Assembly (NCBI RefSeq): GCF_900104445.1
Contig: NZ_FNJI01000001.1
Span: 62,001 to 126,000, forward strand
Reading direction: 5' to 3'
From: Desulforhopalus singaporensis
GTDB lineage: Bacteria; Desulfobacterota; Desulfobulbia; Desulfobulbales; Desulfocapsaceae
Length of the DNA: 64,000 nt
How positions within the stretch are numbered: the first letter of the stretch is position 1; every line of letters starts with the position of its first letter. Below the pieces are notes generated by a model. It was given only the letters and a program-made list of their open reading frames with translations, was not told the origin of the DNA and searched no databases. This document shows positions 51,489-60,202 of this stretch, piece after piece. A program made the translations under genes and the position numbers.

Positions 51489-52775
51489 TCAGCCGTATAT
51501 TAAACGCGGCAGCAATAAGACGATGTCGGGGCAGAAGGTCAAAACAAACAGAAGAGCGATCTGCAGCACCAGAAAAGGAAGCACTGCTTTACTGACGTAG
51601 ACAATATCTTTACTTACCGTTGCGCCGGAAATATACAAACTCACCCCTAGCGGCGGGGTGCAGTAGCCGATCCCGAGGTTTATGGTCATAAGGAGGCCAA
51701 AGTGCATGGTGTCGATACCGAACTTGGCCAGTAGCGGAAGAAAGATCGGGGTCAGGATCAGGGTGGCCGAGATTATGTCCATGAACATGCCGATAAAGAG
51801 CAGCAGTATATTCACCGCCAGCAGGAAAATCCACGGCGAGGAAATGTTGTTGACCACAACGGTGGCTATTTTGGCGGGGATCTGTTCAAAGGTAAGGTAT
51901 TCGCCGAACACCGAGGCTCCGGCAACGATAATCAAAAGGGTTGCCGAAGTGATGGCTGAAGAGACCACCACCCGTTTCACATCCCCAAGTTTCATGTCGC
52001 CGTGGATGACAATCTCAACGAAAAATGCATAAAAACAGGCGACCACCGCCGCTTCGTTGGCGGTGAAGAGCCCGGAGTAGATCCCGCCGAAAATGAGCAG
52101 CGGCAGCATCAATGCCCATATCGATTCCTTGAGGACGGATACAATTTCGGAAAACGAAGGACGCGGCAGGGGGGGCATGCCCATCTTCTTACATGCAAAA
52201 TAGGCGTAACAACTCATTGTTGCCATTATCAGCATTCCGGGGATGAACCCGGTAAGAAAAAGAGCCTCCAGTTGGTCGTTGCTCACCATCGCATAAAGAA
52301 TCATTGAGATTGACGGCGGGATAATAACCCCCAGAATCGGCGCGGTGGTCATCAATCCGACTGAAAATTTCTCCTCGTAACTGTTGTTGATAAGCGCCGG
52401 AATCATAAACCCGCCGATAGCCACCACGGTGGCAACGGTTGAACCGGAGATAGCGCCGAAAAAACCGCAAGCGAGTACGCCGGCCATGGCCAGTCCCCCG
52501 GGAAGAAAACCTACCATGACATTGGCAGTCTTGATCAATTTTTCAACAATGGAGCCAGTGGTCATTATGTTACCGCAAAGGACAAAAAACATGACAACAA
52601 CCAGGGCGAACTTGTCCATGCTGCGGTACAGCACTTCGATCACAATCTGCGGATCGATTCCGACGAGAAAAACAAGGCCGGCCGCGCCAGTGAAAAACAG
52701 CGCCATGAAGACCGGCACGGTTGAGGCCAGGCAGCCGAGCAGAAGGGCGAATATGAGCAGGTAGCTGTTGTCCAT
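51489..52775 (-). CDS. TRAP transporter large membrane subunit (DctM)
   Basis: 428 residues, about 12-13 membrane helices: FALLLGCLASTVPVFMALFFTGAAGLVFLVG, GFFGAISGSTVATVVAIGGFMIPALI, PPSISMILYAMVS, LTPIFLPLLAKFGIDTMHFGLLMTINLGIGYCTPPLGVSLYISG. It forms the ion-coupled channel of a C4-dicarboxylate-type TRAP system with the small subunit, whose stop is 2 bp away. Confidence 0.94.
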   Translation of the reverse strand: MDNSYLLIFALLLGCLASTVPVFMALFFTGAAGLVFLVGIDPQIVIEVLYRSMDKFALVVVMFFVLCGNIMTTGSIVEKLIKTANVMVGFLPGGLAMAGVLACGFFGAISGSTVATVVAIGGFMIPALINNSYEEKFSVGLMTTAPILGVIIPPSISMILYAMVSNDQLEALFLTGFIPGMLIMATMSCYAYFACKKMGMPPLPRPSFSEIVSVLKESIWALMLPLLIFGGIYSGLFTANEAAVVACFYAFFVEIVIHGDMKLGDVKRVVVSSAITSATLLIIVAGASVFGEYLTFEQIPAKIATVVVNNISSPWIFLLAVNILLLFIGMFMDIISATLILTPIFLPLLAKFGIDTMHFGLLMTINLGIGYCTPPLGVSLYISGATVSKDIVYVSKAVLPFLVLQIALLFVLTFCPDIVLLLPRLIYG

Positions 52776-52777
52776 TC

Positions 52778-53284
52778 TCAGTCCCTCCCCCTGGTTGAGG
52801 CGGCGGACCAGTCGTCGCAGATGTTGATGGCCGTGCGGAGAAACATCATGGCACCGGTCAGGGGGAGGATTGCGTAAAAAAGATATTCAGGTATCTGCAG
52901 GGTCGCCGTCCGGGCATATTCGTCGCCATACATCATCGTTGTCATCGACCAGCCGAGATACACCATCACTGCGGAAAAGATCAGGATGGAGATGTTGGAC
53001 AGCAGGGTGAGCGGTCTTTTCAGTGCCGGAAACATTTGCGGCAGCGCATCTATTCGTATCAATGAACGGTGCCGAATGGCGGCAACGCAACCCATATAGG
53101 TGGAAAAGAAAATGACTTTGCGTACGACTTCGTCGGACCAGTAGAGGCTGAGATCACTCGTTGCCTTACGCAGAATGACATTGGCCATTGCCGTGAAAAG
53201 GGCGATGCAGACGGTTAAAAAAAGAGACCACTCCTCTAAATGCTTGAAGAAGCGGTCAATGGTCGTGAAGGTTTTTTTGAACAT
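52778..53284 (-). CDS. TRAP transporter small membrane subunit (DctQ)
   Basis: 168 residues, four membrane helices with the DctQ pattern (LEEWSLFLTVCIALFTAMANVILRKATSDLSLYWSDEVVRKVIFFSTYMGCVAAIRHRSLIRIDALPQ). Partner of the adjacent DctM. Transcribed with it on the minus strand. Confidence 0.92.
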   Translation of the reverse strand: MFKKTFTTIDRFFKHLEEWSLFLTVCIALFTAMANVILRKATSDLSLYWSDEVVRKVIFFSTYMGCVAAIRHRSLIRIDALPQMFPALKRPLTLLSNISILIFSAVMVYLGWSMTTMMYGDEYARTATLQIPEYLFYAILPLTGAMMFLRTAINICDDWSAASTRGRD

Positions 53285-53569
53285 GACTGTCGTGGATTAA
53301 AAATTTTGCACGTTTGGACCAACGTGGCGGTCAAATGGGTTGAACCCGGCATCCGGGCGTTGCTTTTTGTTGTTGTTCGGCGCCTGAAAAAAAAATCAAT
53401 CAGTGGAATATACAGATAAAAACGTTACAGAACACTGTTTTTTCCGCACTTTGCCCAGATAGTCAAGAGCAAACTGGAGATTGCTTTGTTTTGACCAGGA
53501 TGCAACCTGTATCGGAAGGGGGGGCAAAGCGTGGTCAGGCTGGGGCGGTTGAGGAGGTTTTCTCAGGAC

Positions 53570-53619
53570 AAAAAAAACAGCAAGGAAAGGAAGCGGGTTA
53601 ACGCTTCTTGTCCTTGCTG
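53570..53619 (-). terminator. Rho-independent terminator downstream of dctP
   Basis: On the minus strand, arms 53602-53619 and 53578-53595 (inner core CGCTTC/GAAGCG, outer CAGCAAGGA) form an 18-bp stem with two mismatches, followed by eight T (53577-53570). It lies right after the DctP stop and before DctQ, so it should raise the binding protein above the membrane subunits. Confidence 0.8.
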
Positions 53620-53651
53620 CGTATGGGTCAATAGCAAGAGGAGATGGGAGG

Positions 53652-54692
53652 CTACTGATCCAATTGGGTGCGAACCGTGCCCAGGTATTCCGGACCGATT
53701 TTCTGGCCCCATTTTGCCAGGACCGGTTCTGCGATTTCTTTGAGTTTGTCTATTTCGTCGTTGCTGAGGCGGGTGAACTCGACCCCGGCATCTTTAGCGC
53801 TTGCAATCTGTACTTCGTACTGCTGGCGCGTGAGCTGCCTGGTTTTGGCGCTCTCTTCCTTGATGACGTCAAGCAGGATCTTCTGGAGATCATCGGGCAG
53901 TTTGTCAAGCCAGCGTTTGTTGACCAGGTGAACGAACAGTCCCTGGGCATAGTTGAGTTCTGTAAATGATTTGGCGATGGTGAATTTCTTAGTGATATTG
54001 CAGACTATGGCGGTATGGTCGAGCCCGGTGATGACTCCGGTCTGCAGCGCCTGGGGTACATCCGGCCAGGGCATCACGGTAAACTTGAGCCCCCACGCTT
54101 TGTAGATATCGGTATTTACAGGAGCCTGGGCTATACGAAAATTGGTTTCCTTGGCGTCGGCTATGGTCCTGACAGGTGTGGTGGTGGCCCATCCATAAGG
54201 CCCATATCCGGTTATGTCGGCGACCAGCAGCCCCTGTTTCTGCGCTCCGTTTGCAAAAGGTTCCCAGAGAGCCGGCGTGTTGCGGAACTTGTCGAGCTTG
54301 TCGAAAGTGTCGACAACGTAAGGCAGGTTCACGATTCCGAGTATGTCTGAAATATTGGCGGCGGCAACCGACGAGCTCATCATTCCCTGGATGGCGCCAA
54401 GCTTGAGCTTGGAAATCACGTCCTTTTCCCCGCCTAGCTGACTGAGCGGACGAAAGTCCACATAGAGTCTTCCGTTTGACTTTTCCCAGACTTTATCGCG
54501 AATACGATACCCCACGCCTACTCCTTCGATGACCGGGTGGGAAACGTTGGAGAGAATATAGGTATATTCGGCACCGCTCGGATCAAAAGACGGCTTCCAG
54601 GCTTCCAGAGGGTTTTTCTTGTTGTCCGCGCAACTCCCTGTCATGGGTGCCAGAAAAGTAAAAAGTACCAGGATGAGCAGTAGCTTTTTCAA
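53652..54692 (-). CDS. TRAP transporter substrate-binding lipoprotein (DctP)
   Basis: 346 residues with a lipoprotein-type signal (LLLILVLFTFLAPMTGSC). Family hallmarks: SNVSHPVIEGVGVGYRIRDKVWEKSNGRLYVDFRPLSQLGGEKDVISKL, MMSSSVAAANISDILGIVNLPYVVDTF, and the ligand-binding Arg region NFRIAQAPVNTDIYKAWGLKFTVMPWPDVPQALQTGVITGLD. It captures the substrate in the periplasm for the DctQM pair downstream. A closely related paralog is divergently encoded at 55054. Confidence 0.92.
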   Translation of the reverse strand: MKKLLLILVLFTFLAPMTGSCADNKKNPLEAWKPSFDPSGAEYTYILSNVSHPVIEGVGVGYRIRDKVWEKSNGRLYVDFRPLSQLGGEKDVISKLKLGAIQGMMSSSVAAANISDILGIVNLPYVVDTFDKLDKFRNTPALWEPFANGAQKQGLLVADITGYGPYGWATTTPVRTIADAKETNFRIAQAPVNTDIYKAWGLKFTVMPWPDVPQALQTGVITGLDHTAIVCNITKKFTIAKSFTELNYAQGLFVHLVNKRWLDKLPDDLQKILLDVIKEESAKTRQLTRQQYEVQIASAKDAGVEFTRLSNDEIDKLKEIAEPVLAKWGQKIGPEYLGTVRTQLDQ

Positions 54693-55053
54693 AATTTACC
54701 TCCTTCGAGGCTGTTGCAGCCTTTTTTATGGGTTCGCCCGATTGTCAGCAGGTCGTTGAATTGTTGTGTCAGTCCTGCTACTTCAATACCAAAAAAGCTT
54801 ATCTGCGTAAACCTTTTTGTTTAATAAAATACGATTTTTGTTACATGATTGCGTAGTATGTAAAGCGTGAATTGTTGGATTGTGAATAATATTACGAAGA
54901 AAATAGTTTACGCCTAATTGTGATGTTTATACGCCGACGCGGTCGGCGAGCGCCGTTTCCGGGCAAATGACTCGAATCCTGTAAAAAACCTTGCATTTTC
55001 AAACCGTTCTTCGGTATTCTTCGGGCCCTGACTTATGAACTTGAAAAGGAGGA
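54693..55053. other. Divergent promoter region between two DctP genes
   Basis: About 360 bp. CGCCGAC-GCG-GTCGGCG (54932-54948) is a perfect 7-bp inverted repeat that could be an operator for the divergent genes. The plus-strand gene has AGGAGGAG just before its ATG. Confidence 0.45.
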
Positions 55054-56103
55054 GTGATGAAGAGTTGCAAGGTGGTTTTGCTGGTTTTGGTTTTTTTGGT
55101 TTGTGTTTCTTGCGGTGGTGATATGGTCTGGGGCAAGGATGATCCGCTTGCGCGGTGGCAGCCCGATTTCGATCCGACCGGCGCAAAATATGTATACCTG
55201 CTCTCCTGTGTCGGTCATCCGGCTATTGAGGGAGTGGCGGCCGGCTACCGGATTCGCGACAGGCTGTGGCGGGAGACCAACGGGCAGCTGTACGTCGATT
55301 TCCGTCCGCTCAGTCAACTCGGTGGGGAAAAGGACGTGATCAACAAGCTTAAATTCGGTGCCGTCCAGGGAATGATGAGCTCGTCTGTCGCAGCCGCCAA
55401 TATTGCGCCGAAACTGGGGATCGTCAACCTGCCGTATGTTGTGGATACCTTTGAAAAGCTCAATGATTTCAGAAATAACGAGAAACTCTGGGGACCGTTT
55501 CGGGATGCGGCGCTGGCCCAGAATATCCAGGTACTTGATTTTACCGGTTACGGCAGTTACGGCTGGGCGACAACAACCCCGGTAGCCACGGTTGAGGAGG
55601 GACGCCGGGTAAATTTCCGGATCGCCCAGGCTCCGGTAAATATCGATTCCTACAAAGCGTGGGGCCTCAAGTTTTCTGTTCTTCCCTGGCCGGATGTACC
55701 CCAGGCGCTGCAGACCGGTGTTATCGACGGACTTGACCATACGCCGATCGTCTGCAACATTTCAAAAAAGTTTACCGTGGCCAGGTACTATACCGAGTTG
55801 AACTACGCCCAGGGACTTTACGTTCACTTGGTAAACAGAAAGTGGCTGAACAGCCTTCCCGAAGAGCTTCGAAAAATATTTCTTGCCGTGGTGAAAGAGG
55901 AGAGCCATGATGCCCGCGAAATGACGAAAAAACAGCAGCTTGCCCAGGTCGAGGCAGCCAGGGCCGACGGGGTGACTTTTCTAAAGCTTAATCATGAATC
56001 GGATGCTTTTATGAGGGAAAAAAGCGAACAGGTCTATCGCATCTGGGAAAAAAAGGTAGGACCGTCCTATCTTGAGCTGGTGAGAAAAGAGCTTAAAAGG
56101 TAG
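55054..56103 (+). CDS. TRAP-type substrate-binding lipoprotein, orphan paralog
   Basis: 349 residues, signal MKSCKVVLLVLVFLVCVSC with lipobox. It parallels the neighbouring DctP in sequence order (PAIEGVAAGYRIRDRLWRETNGQLYVDFRPLSQLGGEKDV; MMSSSVAAANIAPKLGIVNLPYVVDTFEKL; NFRIAQAPVNIDSYKAWGLKFSVLPWPDVPQALQTGVIDGLD). There are no membrane subunits on its strand, so it may use the divergent DctQM or act as a sensor. Likely arose by inverted duplication of the other gene. Confidence 0.9.
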   Translation: MMKSCKVVLLVLVFLVCVSCGGDMVWGKDDPLARWQPDFDPTGAKYVYLLSCVGHPAIEGVAAGYRIRDRLWRETNGQLYVDFRPLSQLGGEKDVINKLKFGAVQGMMSSSVAAANIAPKLGIVNLPYVVDTFEKLNDFRNNEKLWGPFRDAALAQNIQVLDFTGYGSYGWATTTPVATVEEGRRVNFRIAQAPVNIDSYKAWGLKFSVLPWPDVPQALQTGVIDGLDHTPIVCNISKKFTVARYYTELNYAQGLYVHLVNRKWLNSLPEELRKIFLAVVKEESHDAREMTKKQQLAQVEAARADGVTFLKLNHESDAFMREKSEQVYRIWEKKVGPSYLELVRKELKR

Positions 56104-56142
56104 TACCATCGCTGCGGCGGAAGATGGCGAACACCTTGATAT

Positions 56143-56177
56143 CTCAGGCCCGGCACTTATGGTGCGTCGGGCCTGAG
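56143..56177 (+). terminator. Terminator after the orphan TRAP binding protein
   Basis: CTCAGGCCCG (56143-56152) and CGGGCCTGAG (56168-56177), loop 15, followed by TCTGTTT. Confidence 0.65.
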
Positions 56178-56320
56178 TCTGTTTAAGTGTTCGACCTGCA
56201 GGACAGACGCCTTGTAATAACATGAACCGATGAGGTGGTTTCTTATTCATGTTAGCCGTAACGTCCAGTTTGTGCTATAGAGCTGGAAAAAACTTCATGG
56301 GAGCGACAAGCGGATAAGTT

Positions 56321-57013
56321 ATGCGAAACGACAACAGAACAAATGAAGAAATGCGGCGGGCTGTTATAGAGCGGGGCATTCAACCCCAGGCCGACGGATC
56401 TGTCCTGATCAGGATGGGAAACACCCATGTGATCTGCGGCGTGTCGGTGGAAGAGAACGTCCCGCCGTTTTTAAGGGAGACCGGCTCAGGGTGGATAACC
56501 GCTGAATATGGAATGTTGCCCTGTGCCACCGGGAGCAGGTATCGGCGCGAAACAAAGGGGCAGTCGGGACGAACCATGGAGATCCAGCGTTTGATCGGCA
56601 GAAGCCTGCGCGCTATGGTCGACCTGCACAGTTTCGGGGAGAGGACCTTGCGGGTGGACTGTGACGTTTTGAACGCCGACGGCGGAACGAGAACCGCATC
56701 CATAACCGGCGCAGCGATCGCGGTGGCCGATGCGTTTAGAAAACTTGCAGGTGACGGTCGTCTTGAAAAGATGCCCGAGATAACTCCGGTGGCCGCAATA
56801 TCCTCCGGAATCGTAAACGGCGAGATCATGCTTGATCTTGATTATTCCGAGGATTCACACGCTGAAACCGATGCCAATTTTGTCATGTCGGCAAACGGTA
56901 ACTGGATAGAAATACAGTCCACCGCCGAAGCCGAACCCTTCGATGACAGTTCGTTTCTTGCCATGATGTCGTTTGCCCGCAAAGGGTGCCGGGAGCTTTT
57001 CAAGCTCTGGTGA
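56321..57013 (+). CDS. rph: Ribonuclease PH
   Basis: 230 residues. It is a phosphorolytic 3'-exonuclease that trims tRNA precursors. Visible: [84 protein letters not shown] and the C-terminal [18 protein letters not shown]. Standard housekeeping length. It begins a group of plus-strand genes (radical SAM, SbmA-like). Confidence 0.94.
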   Translation: MRNDNRTNEEMRRAVIERGIQPQADGSVLIRMGNTHVICGVSVEENVPPFLRETGSGWITAEYGMLPCATGSRYRRETKGQSGRTMEIQRLIGRSLRAMVDLHSFGERTLRVDCDVLNADGGTRTASITGAAIAVADAFRKLAGDGRLEKMPEITPVAAISSGIVNGEIMLDLDYSEDSHAETDANFVMSANGNWIEIQSTAEAEPFDDSSFLAMMSFARKGCRELFKLW

Positions 57014-57061
57014 GCAACAGCTGTCATGGTCTATTAATCTCCCGTAACCACTTGTCATTTA

Positions 57062-57853
57062 ATGAATACCAAGCCGATCAAGGGAACAAGAGAGTGGGCG
57101 GTTGCTGAAATCAACTGCAGCCTGGGATGCCCCAACGACTGCAGGTATTGTTACGCCAGGGCGGCGGCGCTTCGCAGCGGTAAAATCGCTGGTCCCGGAG
57201 AATGGAAAGAATGCGTGGTGCTTGCGCAGGATCCTGCTCTTGCGGCAAGACGATATGGCGGACAGATCATGTTTCCCTCGGTGCACGATATTGTTGAGGA
57301 AAATATAGACGCTTCGGTAAAGCTTCTGAAATCGCTGTTAGGCGCCGGCAACCGTGTCCTCATCGTGTCGAAGCCACGTCTTGCTTGTATCAAGAGCCTG
57401 TGCGCCGAGTTGGTGGAGTTTCGGGATAATATCCAGTTTCGCTTCACCATCACCGCAAGAGATGATGCAATTCTTCGGTTCTGGGAACCCGGTGCCCCGT
57501 CTTACAGGGAGCGTGTGGCAAGTCTTGAGTACGCTTTTGCCCATGGATTTACCACCTCGGTGAGCGTTGAGCCGATGCTCGATTTTCCTGATGTGGTCGC
57601 TATGGTTTACCAATTGCTTCCATATGTATCAGCAACCGTCTGGCTGGGAAAGATGAATAAAATCGACGAGCGGATCAGAACCGATTCCGCCCGGACAGAA
57701 GAGGAGATAGCGCGGATCAAGAAGGGGCAGGCGGACAAGAATATCTGCGCCCTGTACCACCAACTGAAGGAACTTGCTCAGATCAGATGGAAAGAGTCGA
57801 TAAAAAGTGTCGTCGGGCTTCCGCTGGTACAGGAACCGGGACTGGATATCTAA
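57062..57853 (+). CDS. SPL-like radical SAM protein
   Basis: 263 residues. The [4Fe-4S] motif C-x3-C-x2-C is in GCPNDCRYCYARAAALRSG, matching the spore-photoproduct-lyase-like family (also the Rv2578c group). The sequence SKPRLACIKSLC and SVEPMLDFPDVV agrees with that family. In non-spore-formers its role is unknown; DNA or tRNA modification is possible. It sits between RNase PH and an SbmA-like transporter. Confidence 0.85.
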   Translation: MNTKPIKGTREWAVAEINCSLGCPNDCRYCYARAAALRSGKIAGPGEWKECVVLAQDPALAARRYGGQIMFPSVHDIVEENIDASVKLLKSLLGAGNRVLIVSKPRLACIKSLCAELVEFRDNIQFRFTITARDDAILRFWEPGAPSYRERVASLEYAFAHGFTTSVSVEPMLDFPDVVAMVYQLLPYVSATVWLGKMNKIDERIRTDSARTEEEIARIKKGQADKNICALYHQLKELAQIRWKESIKSVVGLPLVQEPGLDI

Positions 57854-57905
57854 AACCAAAATAGCCGCGCCGCCTTACAACTGATAAAAAACTGTAAAAA
57901 GACCT

Positions 57906-58868
57906 ATGTTTCGTGCATTTTACAAAACCAAGGAGTGGTGTGTCTGGGCATACGGGGGAGGATTGTTTTTACTTCTGGCCCTGGTTGTCCAGGTGGAGCT
58001 GACGGTAAAAATCAATGAGTGGTACGGCATGTTTTACGATATGCTGCAGAAAGCCACCGATCATGAAGTCTCCGAATTGTGGGTCGAGATGCTGATTTTC
58101 TGCAAAATTGCCTTCCCCTACGTGCTTATCGCCACGGTGACTGGGTATTTTACCAGGGTTTATGCTTTCAAGTGGCGGGAGGCGATGACCTTTTCCTATG
58201 TTGCCAAATGGCAGCTGGTGGAAGGGGATGTCGAGGGGGCGAGTCAGCGTATCCAGGAAGATATATACCGTTTTGCCCGTATCGTCGAAAGCCTTGGGTT
58301 GCAGGTCATTCGCGCTATGCTGACGCTCATTGCTTTTTTGCCGATTCTCTGGGGGCTCAGCAGGGGCGTGGATATAGAGTTGATAAAAGCTGTCCCCGGC
58401 AGCCTCGTGTGGGTGGCCCTTATCGTTTCGCTGGGCGGGCTGCTGATCTCCTGGTTTGTCGGGATTAAGCTGCCGGGACTTGAATACAACAACCAGAAAG
58501 TGGAGGCGGCATTTCGCAAGGAACTGGTCTATGCAGAAGATGATAAAGTGAATTATGCCAAGACAGAGACTCTCGTCGAGCTCTTCACCGGTCTGAAGTT
58601 CAACTACAACAGGTTGTTCCTCCACTACGGATATTTTGATATCTGGATCAATTTTTTTGAACAGTTCATGCTGATTGTTCCTTACCTGATCATGGGGCCG
58701 GGATTGTTTACCGGCATAATCACTCTAGGGGTGCTGGTGCAGGTGTCCAACGCCTTTGCCAAAGTCAGGGAGTCGTTTTCGATTTTTATAGCCAACTGGA
58801 CCACCATTACCGAACTGCGGTCGATCCATAAGCGCTTGAAGGAATTTGAAACCAACATCAACTATTGA
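57906..58868 (+). CDS. SbmA/BacA-like peptide transporter
   Basis: 320 residues with about six to seven membrane helices. Matches SbmA/BacA-type sequences, which import peptides and other compounds without an ATPase domain: INEWYGMFYDMLQKA, FTRVYAFKWREAMTFSYVAKW, GASQRIQEDIYRFARIVESLGLQVI, FRKELVYAEDDKVNYA. No ABC domain. In free-living bacteria such proteins also affect very-long-chain fatty acid handling. Confidence 0.88.
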   Translation: MFRAFYKTKEWCVWAYGGGLFLLLALVVQVELTVKINEWYGMFYDMLQKATDHEVSELWVEMLIFCKIAFPYVLIATVTGYFTRVYAFKWREAMTFSYVAKWQLVEGDVEGASQRIQEDIYRFARIVESLGLQVIRAMLTLIAFLPILWGLSRGVDIELIKAVPGSLVWVALIVSLGGLLISWFVGIKLPGLEYNNQKVEAAFRKELVYAEDDKVNYAKTETLVELFTGLKFNYNRLFLHYGYFDIWINFFEQFMLIVPYLIMGPGLFTGIITLGVLVQVSNAFAKVRESFSIFIANWTTITELRSIHKRLKEFETNINY

Positions 58869-59052
58869 AAAGGCGAGCAGCTGTCATGACCCCGCTACCG
58901 GGTGACTGCGCCGTTTATTCGCTGTGGCGTTGGCGTTCATTCATCGAGATGAGCCGACGAACCGGAGCCAGTGGTGAAGTCCCCATGACCTGCCTTGATC
59001 ATCCCGATGTCTGTTGAATAGCCGGGGCGATTTTTCTATTGCCGGTTGGGAG

Positions 59053-59250
59053 TCAGTCGAGAACTTCGAACCCGATACCAGTAATAGCTGCTTTGATGTC
59101 GTCCTGGGATGCGCCGTCGTTTTCAAACGTCGCCTTGCCATTATCGAGATCGACGGACACTTGGCTGATGCCTTCAATTCCCTGCAGGGCTTTTGTAACC
59201 GAGCCTACACAATGTTGGCAGCTCATTCCCTTGATCTTGATACTTTCCAT
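59053..59250 (-). CDS. CopZ-type heavy-metal-binding protein
   Basis: 65 residues, one HMA domain: KIKGMSCQHCVGSVTKAL with the metal-binding C-x2-C. Binds Cu(I) or another soft metal in the cytosol and passes it to an ATPase. No CopA is adjacent. Confidence 0.92.
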   Translation of the reverse strand: MESIKIKGMSCQHCVGSVTKALQGIEGISQVSVDLDNGKATFENDGASQDDIKAAITGIGFEVLD

Positions 59251-59867
59251 TTTACCTTCTTCTTATGAGATTAATGGGTTGCGGCGTGAACTTGACCCGG
59301 GTCAGCCCGACGCCGGTTTAACGTAGTGTCAAACAACGTTTTTACCTGCAGGTCTTGCAGGTTACACTCAAGACTCAATAATAATCATTGGTCCGGTTCG
59401 CTCAAGATATTATTGTTCGCTTTTGCGCAGCCCTGCAAGTGAGACTCTCTTCCGAAGGAGGTGTGCGATAAAGGTGCCGACCTGTCCGCTACCTAGCTGG
59501 GCTCCGGTATCAAGGGGTTTGAGCTTGCGCTTCTGTAGGGGAAATTTCAAAAAATATTTTTTAAAGTTATGTTTTTGCCAGAACCACGCTTTGTTACATT
59601 GCAACAATAATAATGATGTTCTGGCCGTTTCCCTGTAAATGTAATATCTTGTTAATTTGATGTTTTTTTTATGATGTTTGGTTGGTTCAGGGAGATGTTG
59701 GTGTATTGTGCAGCGCAACAATTTATTCTTGACATAGTGTTGTTCGTTGCTATAAATATGACTCAGAATCAGGGTCGTACCGTGGCCTTGGTAAAAAACG
59801 GGAAGGACACATTTCATTTTTAGGCTGCGGTTGCCGTTAAAGGAAAAAAACAGACAAGGAGGTTACA
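59251..59867. other. Gene-free stretch upstream of the phasin gene
   Basis: About 615 bp. The AT-rich right half holds the sigma-70 promoter at 59729-59756 and a repeated GCAACAAT (59600-59607 and 59715-59722), which might be a regulator site for PHA genes. No gene found; an open frame on the minus strand (59410-59817) has no ribosome site. Confidence 0.4.
59729..59756 (+). promoter_or_regulatory. Sigma-70-type promoter of the phasin gene
   Basis: TTGACA (59729-59734) and TATAAA (59751-59756), spacing 16, upstream of the phasin start at 59868. Confidence 0.6.
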
Positions 59868-60128
59868 ATGGAGACTGCAAAACTTGCCAAGCAAACCCTC
59901 GCATTTCAAAAGACCATGTTCGATAACAGCTATAACGCCATGCTCATGGTCCAGGATCAGTCTGAGAAAGTTCTCAACAGCTATCTTGATCAACTGCCGT
60001 GGGTAACTGAAGAGAGTAAAAGTTCACTCAAATCATCAATCGATATGGCAAAACAGGCCCGTGATGATTTCAAAAAAGCGGTCGAGGATGGTTTTGCCAA
60101 GTTTGAAGAGCTGATCGAGGAGAAGTAA
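59868..60128 (+). CDS. Phasin-like PHA granule protein
   Basis: 86 residues, helical and amphipathic: KLAKQTLAFQKTMFDNSYNAMLMVQDQSEKVLNSYLDQLPWVTEESK...MAKQARDDFKKAVEDGFAKFEELIEEK, the heptad pattern of short phasins that coat polyhydroxyalkanoate granules. AAGGAGG precedes the ATG. Located ~75 bp before a PhaC-like hydrolase. Granule function follows from family resemblance and neighbours. Confidence 0.8.
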   Translation: METAKLAKQTLAFQKTMFDNSYNAMLMVQDQSEKVLNSYLDQLPWVTEESKSSLKSSIDMAKQARDDFKKAVEDGFAKFEELIEEK

Positions 60129-60202
60129 TTCCATCCTTCTCAATGTGTTGGGGGCTCCGTGGAGTTTGTGTGCGGGGCTTCTGCACTTACCTGCCCTCCT
60201 AT

